Shown piece after piece: positions 27,746 through 35,288 of a stretch of 35,288 bases of DNA. The position numbers and the translations under genes were made by a program. The notes beneath the pieces are model-generated. The model had not been told where the DNA came from, did no database searches, and was given only the letters and a program-made list of their open reading frames with translations. Source of the DNA: an uncultured Bacteroidota bacterium (GTDB lineage: Bacteria; Bacteroidota; Bacteroidia; Flavobacteriales; Flavobacteriaceae); assembly GCA_902515395.1 (NCBI GenBank), contig CABXUL010000015.1, positions 1 through 35,288 of the forward strand. Direction: 5' to 3'. The stretch's first letter is position 1, and each line of letters opens with the position of its first letter.

Positions 27746-28351
27746 ATGGCTAAAATTAAAACTCTTACTGCTGATATAAAGCCCGATCTCCCAGATGCTA
27801 AAATACGTTATTACCAAAAATTTTTATCTAATCAAGAATCTAATTATTATTTCGACACCTTTTCGTCCAAAATTCCTTGGCAACAAGACGAGGTTAAGGT
27901 TTTTGGTAAGATCTATGCCCAACCGCGTTTGACGTCCTTGCACAGTAAAACTATGACTACTTATAAGTATGCTGGTTTAACACTCAAGCCCCAACCTATG
28001 ACTAATGAGTTATTATCTCTTTTGGAAAGGGTTGAGAGCATATGCAATCATGAGTTTAACTGCGTTTTACTTAACCTCTACCGTGATGGTTCAGATAGTA
28101 ACGGTTGGCATGCTGACAACGAAAAAGAACTGGGTGTTCACCCGCAGATTGCTTCAATTAGTTTTGGTTCAAATCGTTTTTTTCATTTTAAACACCGCAG
28201 TATTAAAAGTGAAAATTATAAAATAGAACTCCACCATGGCAGTTTGTTACTTATGGAAGGACCAATGCAAGAATACTGGCTGCATCAAATTCCAAAAACC
28301 AAAAAACCCCTTTCTCCGCGAATTAATTTGACTTTTAGAAAAATTACTTAA
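27746..28351 (+). CDS. alkB: AlkB-family 2-oxoglutarate/Fe(II) dioxygenase
   Basis: A 201-residue enzyme that would remove alkyl groups from N1-methyladenine or N3-methylcytosine in DNA or RNA by oxidation. The iron ligands are His122 and Asp124 in GWHADNE and His180 in EYWLHQIP. The 2-oxoglutarate-binding RxNxTFR motif is present as RINLTFR (192-198). LYRDGSDSNGWHADNE and ASISFGSNR are typical of the ALKBH2/3-like bacterial group. Length matches the short AlkB form. It has its own transcription unit after the htpG terminator, and no ada or alkA gene is adjacent. A short hairpin (28358-28379) without a T-run follows the stop. Confidence 0.94.
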   Translation: MAKIKTLTADIKPDLPDAKIRYYQKFLSNQESNYYFDTFSSKIPWQQDEVKVFGKIYAQPRLTSLHSKTMTTYKYAGLTLKPQPMTNELLSLLERVESICNHEFNCVLLNLYRDGSDSNGWHADNEKELGVHPQIASISFGSNRFFHFKHRSIKSENYKIELHHGSLLLMEGPMQEYWLHQIPKTKKPLSPRINLTFRKIT

Positions 28352-28734
28352 ATAGCTCATTTAGTATTCTTGCTAAATGCAATCCATAGACACAATTACT
28401 TTTTGACCAAATCAAAATATTCGTAGCTAATAGGAATTTCCTACTTTTCTGTGGGGAGTAAATTTTTTAAATCTACCTTGAGCTCCCGCATATGTCATCT
28501 CCAACCACTTGATAAACAGTTTTCATACAATCATTGGAAAACAACACTAAATATATTAAGCTTATAAATAAAACAATTTTATTTGAAGTTCTAATAAGAT
28601 TTATGAAAAAGAAATATATCACTCATAAATAGAGCAAAAGTAAATTTGGATTCAACCCATTACCGAATGTCGATTTTTATAAAAAGTCAAATTGAAGTAC
28701 CTTTAGAGCGTTCTAAAAATTAAGTATTTAGACC
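28352..28734. other. 383-base gene-free region between alkB and the DUF4369 lipoprotein
   Basis: No ORF of useful length lies here on either strand. Visible elements: a 7-base hairpin CATTTAG/CTAAATG (28358-28379); the palindrome TAGGAATTTCCTA (28431-28443); a nine-codon reading frame MKKKYITHK (28603-28632); TAAATTTG at 28641-28648, a possible -7 box for the downstream gene but without a clear -33; a segment resembling part of the downstream gene (from 28634); the palindrome TTTTTATAAAAA (28674-28685); and TTTAGA-GCGT-TCTAAA (28702-28717). It may hold gene remains or an unrecognised small RNA. Confidence 0.5.
28431..28443. repeat. Short palindrome TAGGAATTTCCTA
   Basis: Six-base arms TAGGAA and TTCCTA meet around one T in the alkB/DUF4369 gap. 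It looks like a small operator half-site pair, but no promoter is evident next to it. A similar GGAATAATTCC occurs between recR and the symporter (19984-19994). Confidence 0.3.
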
Positions 28735-29472
28735 ATGTTGAAGGAAATCTTATTTTTTTGTCTAATTATTTCCCTTATTTTTTTGATAGGTTGTCAATCA
28801 AATTCCAAACCAAGCGGTTTGATGATGCATGTAAGTGGAAAAGTTGATGGATTGAGAAAGGGTACATTGTTTTTACAAAAAATACTGGATTCAACCCTTG
28901 TTAATGTTGACTCACTAGTAATAAATGGTGAACCTGAATTTGAATTTAGAACTGAAATTGAAAGCCCAGAGATATATTATCTCTACTTAACTAAGGATGA
29001 TGGAGATACTCTTAATGACCGTATAATGTTCTTTGCTGAGAAAGGTGAAATTACTATCAATACACTTCTGAAAACCTTTGAAAGTAGTGCAACGGTTAGG
29101 GGCTCTGAAAATCAAGAATTATTGCAAGAATACCGAAAAATAGCTCGACAGTTTAATGCAAAAAACCTTGAATATATAAAAGCTTATATAAGTGCTGCTA
29201 ATTCAAGTAATGATTCTAATTCGGTAGACTCAATTCAAAAAGCAATGGACAACCTACTAAAAAGACGCTACCTCTATGCCTTGAACTTTGCAAGTACTAA
29301 TGGTGACAACGTGATAGCTCCATATATTGCATTAACAGAAGTTTCAGACGCTAACATTAAGTTTCTTGATACTGTAGCATCAAAATTAACTGAAGAAGTT
29401 AAAGTATCTAAATATGGTAAATTATTAATTAATTTAATATCAAAGCGAAAAGAAATAGAATTTCAAGAATAA
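28735..29472 (+). CDS. Lipoprotein with N-terminal DUF4369-like domain
   Basis: A 245-residue lipoprotein: hydrophobic signal, then lipobox LIGC with Cys20. The residues after Cys (QSNSK) lack acidic residues, so it probably faces the periplasm rather than the surface. Residues 30-125 resemble DUF4369 (HVSGKVDGLRKGTLFLQK, DSTLVNVDSLVINGEPEFEF). In many Bacteroidota this domain precedes a thioredoxin-like domain. Here there is no CxxC and the rest is a helical region (about 125-240), so it is not a complete thiol-disulfide protein. The function is unknown. Its stop directly abuts the stop of the convergent small gene with no intervening base. Confidence 0.8.
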   Translation: MLKEILFFCLIISLIFLIGCQSNSKPSGLMMHVSGKVDGLRKGTLFLQKILDSTLVNVDSLVINGEPEFEFRTEIESPEIYYLYLTKDDGDTLNDRIMFFAEKGEITINTLLKTFESSATVRGSENQELLQEYRKIARQFNAKNLEYIKAYISAANSSNDSNSVDSIQKAMDNLLKRRYLYALNFASTNGDNVIAPYIALTEVSDANIKFLDTVASKLTEEVKVSKYGKLLINLISKRKEIEFQE

Positions 29473-29742
29473 TCAATTAAGTTTAGACAAACTATCATTT
29501 AACTCAACAATAGCAGAGTTTAAATCTTCCTTAATTAATTGAAATCGGTTTTTTGCACCCTCTTTTCTGTTTTTATGAATTTTTAAAATCAAATCATCAA
29601 AGACTGAAATAGCTTTATCTATAATTAAATCACTTTTCTTAAGGTCAGCTTCTGGATTGGAAAGTTGCCAGGTATAAACATCTTCAATAATTTCTCCAAT
29701 ACTATTGTTAATTTCTTTTTTTAAAAATTTTATACTTGGCAT
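29473..29742 (-). CDS. Small helical protein of unknown function
   Basis: An 89-residue charged protein (MPSIKFLKKEINNSIGEIIE to LNDSLSKLN) that I do not assign to a named family. It has no signal peptide or membrane segment, is rich in Lys, Glu, Asp, Ile and Leu, and should be almost all helix with heptad-like spacing in the second half (IKEDLNSAIVELNDSLSKLN). Its 27-base distance from the PTPS/QueD-family gene places it last in an idi-pts unit. The coding frame fills the space between neighbours and has a normal start. It is probably a real gene conserved among close relatives. Confidence 0.75.
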   Translation of the reverse strand: MPSIKFLKKEINNSIGEIIEDVYTWQLSNPEADLKKSDLIIDKAISVFDDLILKIHKNRKEGAKNRFQLIKEDLNSAIVELNDSLSKLN

Positions 29743-29769
29743 TGTATTAGTTTTATGATTAGGCCAAAA

Positions 29770-30177
29770 TTAGCCACTGTATTTAACAAAATTTCTGGGG
29801 GTTTCATAAAGAATGATTTCTAAAGTTTTTTCATTGTCTAAATGCGGGAATAATTTATTGTATATTACAATTGCAATATTCTCAGCCGATGGAATTAAAT
29901 CTGCAAACTCAGGTACTTGAATATTAAGATTTTTATGATCGAATGCGTCTTCCACCTCAGCCTTGATTAAATCCTTTAAATCCTTGAGATCCATTACCAT
30001 TCCAGTTACAGGGTCGACATCACCGGTAACATTGACAATCAACTCATAATTATGTCCATGATAATATTCATTAGAACACTTTCCAAATACAGACTCATTC
30101 TTTTTTTCGTCCCAAGACTTAACATAAAGTCTATGTGCAGCATTGAAGTGTGCTTTTCTACAAACTGTTACTCTCAT
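29770..30177 (-). CDS. 6-pyruvoyl-tetrahydropterin synthase / QueD family protein
   Basis: A 135-residue T-fold enzyme. Zinc ligands are His15 (FNAAHRL), His40 and His42 (YYHGHNYE). The catalytic Cys34 lies in GKCSNEYYHGH, giving Cx5HGH. That spacing is that of animal-type PTPS, whereas classical QueD has CxxxHGH. His81 (FDHKNLN) and Glu99 (PSAENI) complete the usual active site. The product could therefore be 6-pyruvoyl-tetrahydropterin (towards tetrahydrobiopterin) or 6-carboxy-tetrahydropterin (towards queuosine). The ATG overlaps the idi stop (ATGA), so the two are coupled. No queC or queE gene is near. Confidence 0.9.
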   Translation of the reverse strand: MRVTVCRKAHFNAAHRLYVKSWDEKKNESVFGKCSNEYYHGHNYELIVNVTGDVDPVTGMVMDLKDLKDLIKAEVEDAFDHKNLNIQVPEFADLIPSAENIAIVIYNKLFPHLDNEKTLEIILYETPRNFVKYSG

Positions 30178-30704
30178 AAGGTTTTTTGATTTAGAATGTG
30201 TTTATAAAATCGATCAAAAATTATGGTAAACCATACAGTGTAATTTTTGGGATTTTGTTTCAGATCTTTTTCTATTTCATCCAAAGGCATCCAATTAAAA
30301 GCTGCTACCTCCTTTAAATTTATTTTTGGATTAGCACCACTGTAACCAATTAAAACATGATCCAATTCATGTTCTGTAAGTCCATTATCAAAAGAAGCCT
30401 TGTAAATGAAGGTGAATAGTTCGGTTAGAGGGACTTTAATACCCATTTCTTCCATCAGACGTCTAGCACCTGCATCTAATGTTGCCTCACCATCTCTCTG
30501 GTGACTGCAACAGGTATTAGTCCATAGGCCAGGTGAATGATATTTATCAAACGCCCGCTGCTGAAGAAGTAATTCTTGATTTTTATTAATAATGAAAACT
30601 GAAAAAGCCCGGTGGAGAACAGCAGTGGAATGGGCCTCTATTTTTTCCATAGTTCCAATCTGACGATCATCTTGATCCACCAATACAACTAATTCTTTGT
30701 CCAT
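30174..30704 (-). CDS. idi: Isopentenyl-diphosphate delta-isomerase, type 1
   Basis: A 176-residue Nudix-fold enzyme interconverting IPP and DMAPP for isoprenoids such as menaquinone and carotenoids. LHRAFSVFIINKNQELLLQQR starts the core. The active-site cysteine is Cys66 in WTNTCCSH. The Nudix-like ARRLMEEMGI (80-89) and the metal/acid-bearing EHELDHVL (111-118) are present. Length is normal for bacterial IDI-1. It overlaps the downstream PTPS/QueD-family gene by four bases and is divergent from prfC with a 94-base gap. A TAATTTTG (-7-like) lies just before its start on the minus strand. Confidence 0.95.
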   Translation of the reverse strand: MDKELVVLVDQDDRQIGTMEKIEAHSTAVLHRAFSVFIINKNQELLLQQRAFDKYHSPGLWTNTCCSHQRDGEATLDAGARRLMEEMGIKVPLTELFTFIYKASFDNGLTEHELDHVLIGYSGANPKINLKEVAAFNWMPLDEIEKDLKQNPKNYTVWFTIIFDRFYKHILNQKTL

Positions 30705-30798
30705 TATTAGTTCAAAATTACCTAATAAATACCATAAAACCTATCGACAAATTTTAGTAGAGTTATTTAATTATAATATTTTTACCCAAATTTAATTT

Positions 30799-32385
30799 AT
30801 GGAATTTCTTGAAGAGATTCAAAAACGTCGAACATTTGGAATTATTTCTCATCCTGACGCGGGAAAAACAACTTTAACCGAAAAATTATTACTATATGGA
30901 GGAGCTATTCAGGAGGCTGGAGCAGTTAAATCAAACAAAATTAAAAAAGGTGCAACGAGCGATTTCATGGAGATTGAACGACAAAGAGGTATTTCTGTAG
31001 CTACTTCGGTTTTGGCATTTAATTATCAAAATAAAAAAATCAATATACTTGACACACCCGGACACAAGGATTTTGCTGAGGATACATTTAGAACACTCAC
31101 AGCAGTGGATAGTGTGATTGTTGTAATTGATGTATCTAAAGGTGTAGAGGAACAAACGGAAAAATTAGTGGAAGTTTGCCGTATGCGTAAAATTCCAATG
31201 ATTGTATTTATCAATAAACTAGATCGAGAAGGTAAAGATGCTTTTGATTTACTTGACGACTTGGAAATAAAGCTTGGCCTTAAGTTAAGTCCACTCAGCT
31301 TTCCAATTGGGATGGGATATAATTTTAAAGGGATTTATAATCTTTGGGAAAAAAATATCAAAATCTTTGAATCTTCCAATAAGCAAAAAATAGCAAATGC
31401 GTCTGAATATAATACGCTAGAAAATAATGTCTTAAAAAAGACAATAGGAAATACTGCATTACTTGAATTAAAAGAGTCACTAGAATTGGTAAGTGGAGTT
31501 TACCCAAAATTCAGTAAAAAAGAATATTTAAGTGGAGACTTACAACCTGTTTTTTTTGGGTCTGCACTTAATAATTTTGGAGTACAAGAATTACTAGATT
31601 GCTTTATTGAGATTGCCCCGTCTCCTCTCCCTAAAATTACTGACAAAAGATTAATCCATCCTGAGGAAAAAGACTTTTCCGGTTTTGTTTTTAAAATTCA
31701 TGCCAATATGGATCCAAACCATCGCGACCGTTTAGCATTTGTAAAAATTGTTTCAGGAGAATTCAAACGCAATACACCCTACTTTCACGTAAGGCATAAG
31801 AAAAAGCTAAAATTTTCTAGCCCCAATGCCTTTTTTGCTGAGAAGAAAAAAGTAGTTGATATATCCTACCCCGGAGATATTGTGGGTCTTCACGACACAG
31901 GTAATTTTAAAATTGGAGATACATTGACATCAGGTGAAGAAATTCAATACAAAGGCATTCCTAATTTTTCACCTGAACATTTTAGGTTTGTTAACAATGC
32001 CGACCCAATGAAAGCGAAGCAACTTGTCAAGGGAATTAATCAGTTGATGGATGAGGGAGTAGCTCAACTTTTTACGCTTAATCTAAATGGAAGAAAAGTA
32101 ATTGGTACTGTAGGAATTCTTCAATTTGAAGTTATCCAATATCGCTTGGAACATGAATATGGAGCCAAGTGTAGATTTGAAAACCTAAATGTATATAAGG
32201 CATGTTGGATCAGTGTTATTGATGAAGAAAATAAAAATTATCAGGAGTTTTTAAAAGTCAAGAAAAAGTTTTTGGCTAGCGACAAAAAAGGTCAATTAAT
32301 TTATTTGGCTGACTCAGCTTTTTCTATTCAAATGGCACAACAAAAATATCCAGAAATAAACTTTCATTTTACATCAGAATTCTAA
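30799..32385 (+). CDS. prfC: Peptide chain release factor 3
   Basis: A 528-residue translational GTPase that recycles RF1/RF2 from the ribosome after termination. G motifs: SHPDAGKTT (17-25), the switch-I end RQRGIS, DTPGHKDF (85-92) and NKLDRE (139-144). The extended EF-G-like domain II and the RF3-specific C-terminal domain are complete (FRFVNNADPMKAKQLVKG, GTVGILQFEVIQYRLEHEY). Length is typical, and LepA and EF-G are excluded by the sequence around DFMEIERQRGIS. Single-gene unit, with the stop 30 bases from the convergent DUF3467 gene. Confidence 0.97.
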   Translation: MEFLEEIQKRRTFGIISHPDAGKTTLTEKLLLYGGAIQEAGAVKSNKIKKGATSDFMEIERQRGISVATSVLAFNYQNKKINILDTPGHKDFAEDTFRTLTAVDSVIVVIDVSKGVEEQTEKLVEVCRMRKIPMIVFINKLDREGKDAFDLLDDLEIKLGLKLSPLSFPIGMGYNFKGIYNLWEKNIKIFESSNKQKIANASEYNTLENNVLKKTIGNTALLELKESLELVSGVYPKFSKKEYLSGDLQPVFFGSALNNFGVQELLDCFIEIAPSPLPKITDKRLIHPEEKDFSGFVFKIHANMDPNHRDRLAFVKIVSGEFKRNTPYFHVRHKKKLKFSSPNAFFAEKKKVVDISYPGDIVGLHDTGNFKIGDTLTSGEEIQYKGIPNFSPEHFRFVNNADPMKAKQLVKGINQLMDEGVAQLFTLNLNGRKVIGTVGILQFEVIQYRLEHEYGAKCRFENLNVYKACWISVIDEENKNYQEFLKVKKKFLASDKKGQLIYLADSAFSIQMAQQKYPEINFHFTSEF

Positions 32386-32415
32386 TTAATTTAAAAGTTA
32401 ACTCGAATTTGCGAT

Positions 32416-32730
32416 TTATGCCTCACCAGTTGGACCAAAGTTTAGTGGAATTGTTGGATGTTCTTTAGAGCTTATCTCACCATGAGTCTCTTCATAACGA
32501 CGAATATTGTCAGCCAGTGCACTTTGGAACCTTTTGGCATGCTCAGGGGTCAAAATAATTCTTGACCGGACTTTTGCCTTTGGATTTCCAGGCATTATAA
32601 CAACAAAATCAACTACAAACTCAGATGGAGAATGATTAATAACAGCTAGATTAGAGTATATACCTTGTGAAGTAGAATCATCTAATTCAATATTTATTTT
32701 TTGCTCTTTAGAATCTTTTTTATCGCTCAT
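32416..32730 (-). CDS. DUF3467 family protein
   Basis: A 104-residue protein of the DUF3467 family, function unknown. The core is QGIYSNLAVINHSPSEFVVD and ARSRIILTPEHAKRF-like text (here KVRSRIILTPEHAKRFQSAL), then an amphipathic helix ending NIRRYEETHG. The N terminus is charged (MSDKKDSKEQKINIE). No signal or membrane segment is seen. The ATG is two bases after the rpoC stop, so it should be made in proportion to the RNA polymerase beta' subunit. A role near transcription is only an inference from this linkage. It is the last gene of its unit. Confidence 0.9.
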   Translation of the reverse strand: MSDKKDSKEQKINIELDDSTSQGIYSNLAVINHSPSEFVVDFVVIMPGNPKAKVRSRIILTPEHAKRFQSALADNIRRYEETHGEISSKEHPTIPLNFGPTGEA

Positions 32731-32732
32731 TA

Positions 32733-35288
32733 TTAGACGTTTACTTCTTCCTCTTCTCTGTCAATCAATAAACTGCTATACTCATCTTTTGAGCCTACAA
32801 TAATATCATCAAATTCTCTTGAACCAGTTCCCGCAGGAATCTTATGTCCAACAATTACGTTTTCCTTTAATCCTTCGAGTGCATCAATCTTACCATTTAC
32901 AGCTGCCTCATTCAATACTTTAGTGGTCTCTTGGAAAGAGGCCGCAGAAATAAATGACTTTGTCTGTAAAGAAGCCCTTGTAATACCTTGTAATTCTGGT
33001 GTAGCAGTTGCTGCTATGGCATCTCGAGCTCCAACGATAGCTTTACCATCTCTAAGTAATAGTGAATTTTCATCTCTTAATTGACGAGCAGAAATCATTT
33101 GCCCGAGTTTTAGATTATCGGACGAGCCGACTTCTTCAACAATTTTCTTTCCATATAGACTATCGTTTTCCTTAATGAAGTCAAGTTTATAAACTAATTG
33201 TCCCTCTAGGAAGATCGAATCTCCTGGATCTTGTATTTTAACCTTACGCATCATTTGGCGAACAACCACTTCAAAATGCTTATCATTAATCTTCACGCCT
33301 TGGAGTCGATAGACTTCCTGAACTTCATTTACTAAGTATTGTTGTACAGCAGATGGACCTTTAATCTTAAGAATATCTGTTGGAGTAATTGAGCCGTCAG
33401 ATAATGGCATACCAGCCTTGACAAAATCATTTTCTTGGACTAAAATCTGGTTGGATAATTTGACCAAATATTTTTTTACATCTCCATATTTAGACTCTAC
33501 AATAATTTCACGGTTACCCCTTTTGATTTTTCCAAAAGAAACTACTCCATCAATCTCGGAGACTACAGCAGGGTTTGAAGGGTTTCTAGCTTCGAATAGC
33601 TCTGTAACTCGAGGAAGACCTCCAGTTATATCTCCTGACTTAGCAGATTTTCTTGGTATTTTAACCAAAGTTTTCCCTTCTTTTATGGTTTCGCCATCAT
33701 TGACAATTAAATGAGCTCCCACAGGGAGGTTGTAAGACCTTAGAGTATTACCTTTTGCATCGTGAATGTGTAGGGTTGGAATTAATTTTTTATTTCTCGA
33801 CTCAGAAATAACCTTTTCTTGAAAACCTGTTTGTTCATCAATTTCAACTTGATAGGTAACTCCTTGGTCAATATTTTCAAAGCTTATTTTTCCGGTAAAT
33901 TCAGATACAATCACTCCATTAAATGGATCCCACTGACAAATAACGTCTCCCTTCTTGATCTTTGAATTGTTTTTGACGAAAATTGAGGATCCATATGGAA
34001 TATTGTGCGTATTTAAAACATTTTTGGTGTTAGAATCTACCAGTTTCAATTCAGCTGTTCTAGAAATAACTATACTAGCTGTATTTCCCTCTGAGTCTTG
34101 TCCTTTGACGGTTTTTAAATCCTCTATTTCAGCAACCCCGTCAAATCTAGCCACTAATCGGTTTTCCTCGGAAATATTACCTGCAACCCCACCCACATGG
34201 AAGGTCCTCAATGTCAACTGGGTTCCTGGCTCCCCGATAGACTGAGCAGCAACTACACCAACGGCCTCACCTTTCTGAACCATTTTTCCAGTTGATAGAT
34301 TCCTTCCATAACAAAAAACACAAATTCCTTTTTGAGCCTCGCATGTAAGAGGAGATCGAACTTCTACACTATTTATTGAAGCCTTTTCTATTTTTTTAAT
34401 ACGTTCCTCTGTAAATTCAACGCCAGCTTCAGTTAATACTTCATCCGTTCTTGGATCAACAACAGTATTTAGAGAAACTCTTCCGAGTATTCGCTCTCCC
34501 AGAGTTTCTACAACCTCTTCATTTTTCTTTAAAGGCTTAACCTCTATTCCTCTTAAAGTACCACAGTCCTCCTCATTTACAATAACATCCTGAGAAACAT
34601 CAACCAACCTTCGGGTCAAGTAACCTGCATCAGCAGTTTTTAGAGCAGTATCAGCTAATCCTTTTCTTGCTCCATGTGTGGATATAAAATATTCCAAAAT
34701 AGAGAGACCTTCTTTAAAATTAGATAGGATTGGATTTTCAATAATCTCACCACCTCCAACATTCGATTTTTTTGGCTTTGCCATCAAACCTCTCATTCCT
34801 GTTAGCTGACGAATTTGCTCTTTAGATCCCCTTGCTCCAGAATCCAACATCATAAATACTGAGTTAAATCCTTGTTGATCTTCGCTAATTCGTTTCATTG
34901 CCATTTCCGTGAGTTTAGCATTTGTGGAAGTCCAAACATCTATAACCTGATTATAACGTTCATTATTAGTAATTAATCCCATATTATAATTACCAGTAAT
35001 ACCCTCAACCTGAATATTAGCGTCTCCAATCATTTCAATTTTTTCAGGAGGAATGATTATGTCACCCAAACTAAATGATAGGCCTCCTCTGAAAGCAAAT
35101 TTATAACCCATATCCTTAATTTCATCAAGGAAAGTAGCAGTCTCTGGAACACTTGTCAATTTCAAAATTTGACCAATAATCTCTCTTAAATTCTTTTTAG
35201 TCAAAACTTCATTAAAGTAACCTGCATTTTCAGGGACTACCTCGTTAAAAAGTACACGCCCAACAGTAGAATCAATTATCTTATAAAC
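32733..35288 (-). CDS. rpoC: RNA polymerase beta' subunit, C-terminal part (5' end outside window)
   Basis: The last ~851 residues of beta'. The frame is open to the window edge (upstream codons read [20 protein letters not shown]), so the TTG at 35204 is internal and not a start. Visible landmarks are the bridge-helix region [17 protein letters not shown], the second zinc site (Cys in [10 protein letters not shown] and the three in [17 protein letters not shown]) and the trigger-loop segment [20 protein letters not shown]. These are followed by the long SI3-like/beta-barrel insert region and the [10 protein letters not shown][11 protein letters not shown] end. The complete protein in this phylum is ~1430 residues. 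Core subunit of transcription, upstream of DUF3467. Confidence 0.98.
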   Translation of the reverse strand, partial: VYKIIDSTVGRVLFNEVVPENAGYFNEVLTKKNLREIIGQILKLTSVPETATFLDEIKDMGYKFAFRGGLSFSLGDIIIPPEKIEMIGDANIQVEGITGNYNMGLITNNERYNQVIDVWTSTNAKLTEMAMKRISEDQQGFNSVFMMLDSGARGSKEQIRQLTGMRGLMAKPKKSNVGGGEIIENPILSNFKEGLSILEYFISTHGARKGLADTALKTADAGYLTRRLVDVSQDVIVNEEDCGTLRGIEVKPLKKNEEVVETLGERILGRVSLNTVVDPRTDEVLTEAGVEFTEERIKKIEKASINSVEVRSPLTCEAQKGICVFCYGRNLSTGKMVQKGEAVGVVAAQSIGEPGTQLTLRTFHVGGVAGNISEENRLVARFDGVAEIEDLKTVKGQDSEGNTASIVISRTAELKLVDSNTKNVLNTHNIPYGSSIFVKNNSKIKKGDVICQWDPFNGVIVSEFTGKISFENIDQGVTYQVEIDEQTGFQEKVISESRNKKLIPTLHIHDAKGNTLRSYNLPVGAHLIVNDGETIKEGKTLVKIPRKSAKSGDITGGLPRVTELFEARNPSNPAVVSEIDGVVSFGKIKRGNREIIVESKYGDVKKYLVKLSNQILVQENDFVKAGMPLSDGSITPTDILKIKGPSAVQQYLVNEVQEVYRLQGVKINDKHFEVVVRQMMRKVKIQDPGDSIFLEGQLVYKLDFIKENDSLYGKKIVEEVGSSDNLKLGQMISARQLRDENSLLLRDGKAIVGARDAIAATATPELQGITRASLQTKSFISAASFQETTKVLNEAAVNGKIDALEGLKENVIVGHKIPAGTGSREFDDIIVGSKDEYSSLLIDREEEEVNV

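Noticed and set aside
28352-28734. tRNA, riboswitch or CRISPR in the longest gap
   Set aside because: No cloverleaf, no recognised aptamer core and no regularly spaced repeats are visible. Only short palindromes and a possible gene remnant.
30931-31155. Reading frames opposite prfC, and similar ones opposite ftsY, rpmB, htpG, rpoC and others
   Set aside because: They are shadows of clearly conserved genes and show no family features of their own.
35202-35204. rpoC start at TTG 35204
   Set aside because: The frame continues to the window edge with conserved RpoC sequence, so the gene is truncated by the window.

Overview
The window is a stretch of core chromosome from a low-GC member of the Bacteroidota, most likely the Flavobacteriia (family-level placement is inference). 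The evidence is as follows. Promoters have the Bacteroidota -7 form TAnnTTTG, and most starts lack a Shine-Dalgarno sequence. DUF4295 lies next to L28 and L33. There are a BshC homologue, a LysM plus periplasmic-binding-fold protein beside guaA, a YidC with a large periplasmic domain, and a lipoprotein with an acidic export signal after its cysteine. Coding density is very high: the only gene-free stretch over 300 bases is 28352-28734. I see no tRNA, rRNA, CRISPR array, insertion sequence, phage gene or biosynthetic cluster.

Layout. 1-513 is the 3' end of lysA (+). From 523 to 19971 every gene is on the minus strand. In transcription order these are recR; an E2 acyltransferase, a DEDDh exonuclease, an FAH-family hydrolase and cinA; rpmB, rpmG, DUF4295 and ftsY; an alpha/beta hydrolase and rimO; bshC; guaA, the LysM/binding-fold protein, pyrG and yidC; then mnmA and a nitronate monooxygenase-like flavoprotein. 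20027-21499 is a sodium:solute symporter (+), tail to tail with a KAS III enzyme (-). Next on the minus strand come a two-domain fasciclin lipoprotein, a UbiB/AarF kinase and its coupled TetR-type regulator. The regulator is divergent from htpG (+), which is followed by a terminator and alkB (+). After the 383-base gap come a DUF4369 lipoprotein (+), a small unknown gene, a PTPS/QueD-family gene and idi (-), prfC (+), DUF3467 (-) and the 3' part of rpoC (-), which runs off the window end.

Most genes serve information processing: ribosome (L28, L33, DUF4295, RimO, PrfC, MnmA), RNA polymerase (RpoC), membrane targeting and insertion (FtsY, YidC), nucleotide synthesis (GuaA, PyrG) and repair (RecR, AlkB, exonuclease). 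I found no obvious new multi-gene system. The points most worth following are a sigma-54-like promoter with paired TGTCA boxes at htpG, the LysM/type I binding-fold protein as a possible LpoA-like envelope factor, a Cx5HGH (not CxxxHGH) motif in the QueD-like protein, the coupled TetR-UbiB pair, and patchy base composition with an abrupt change inside the symporter gene.
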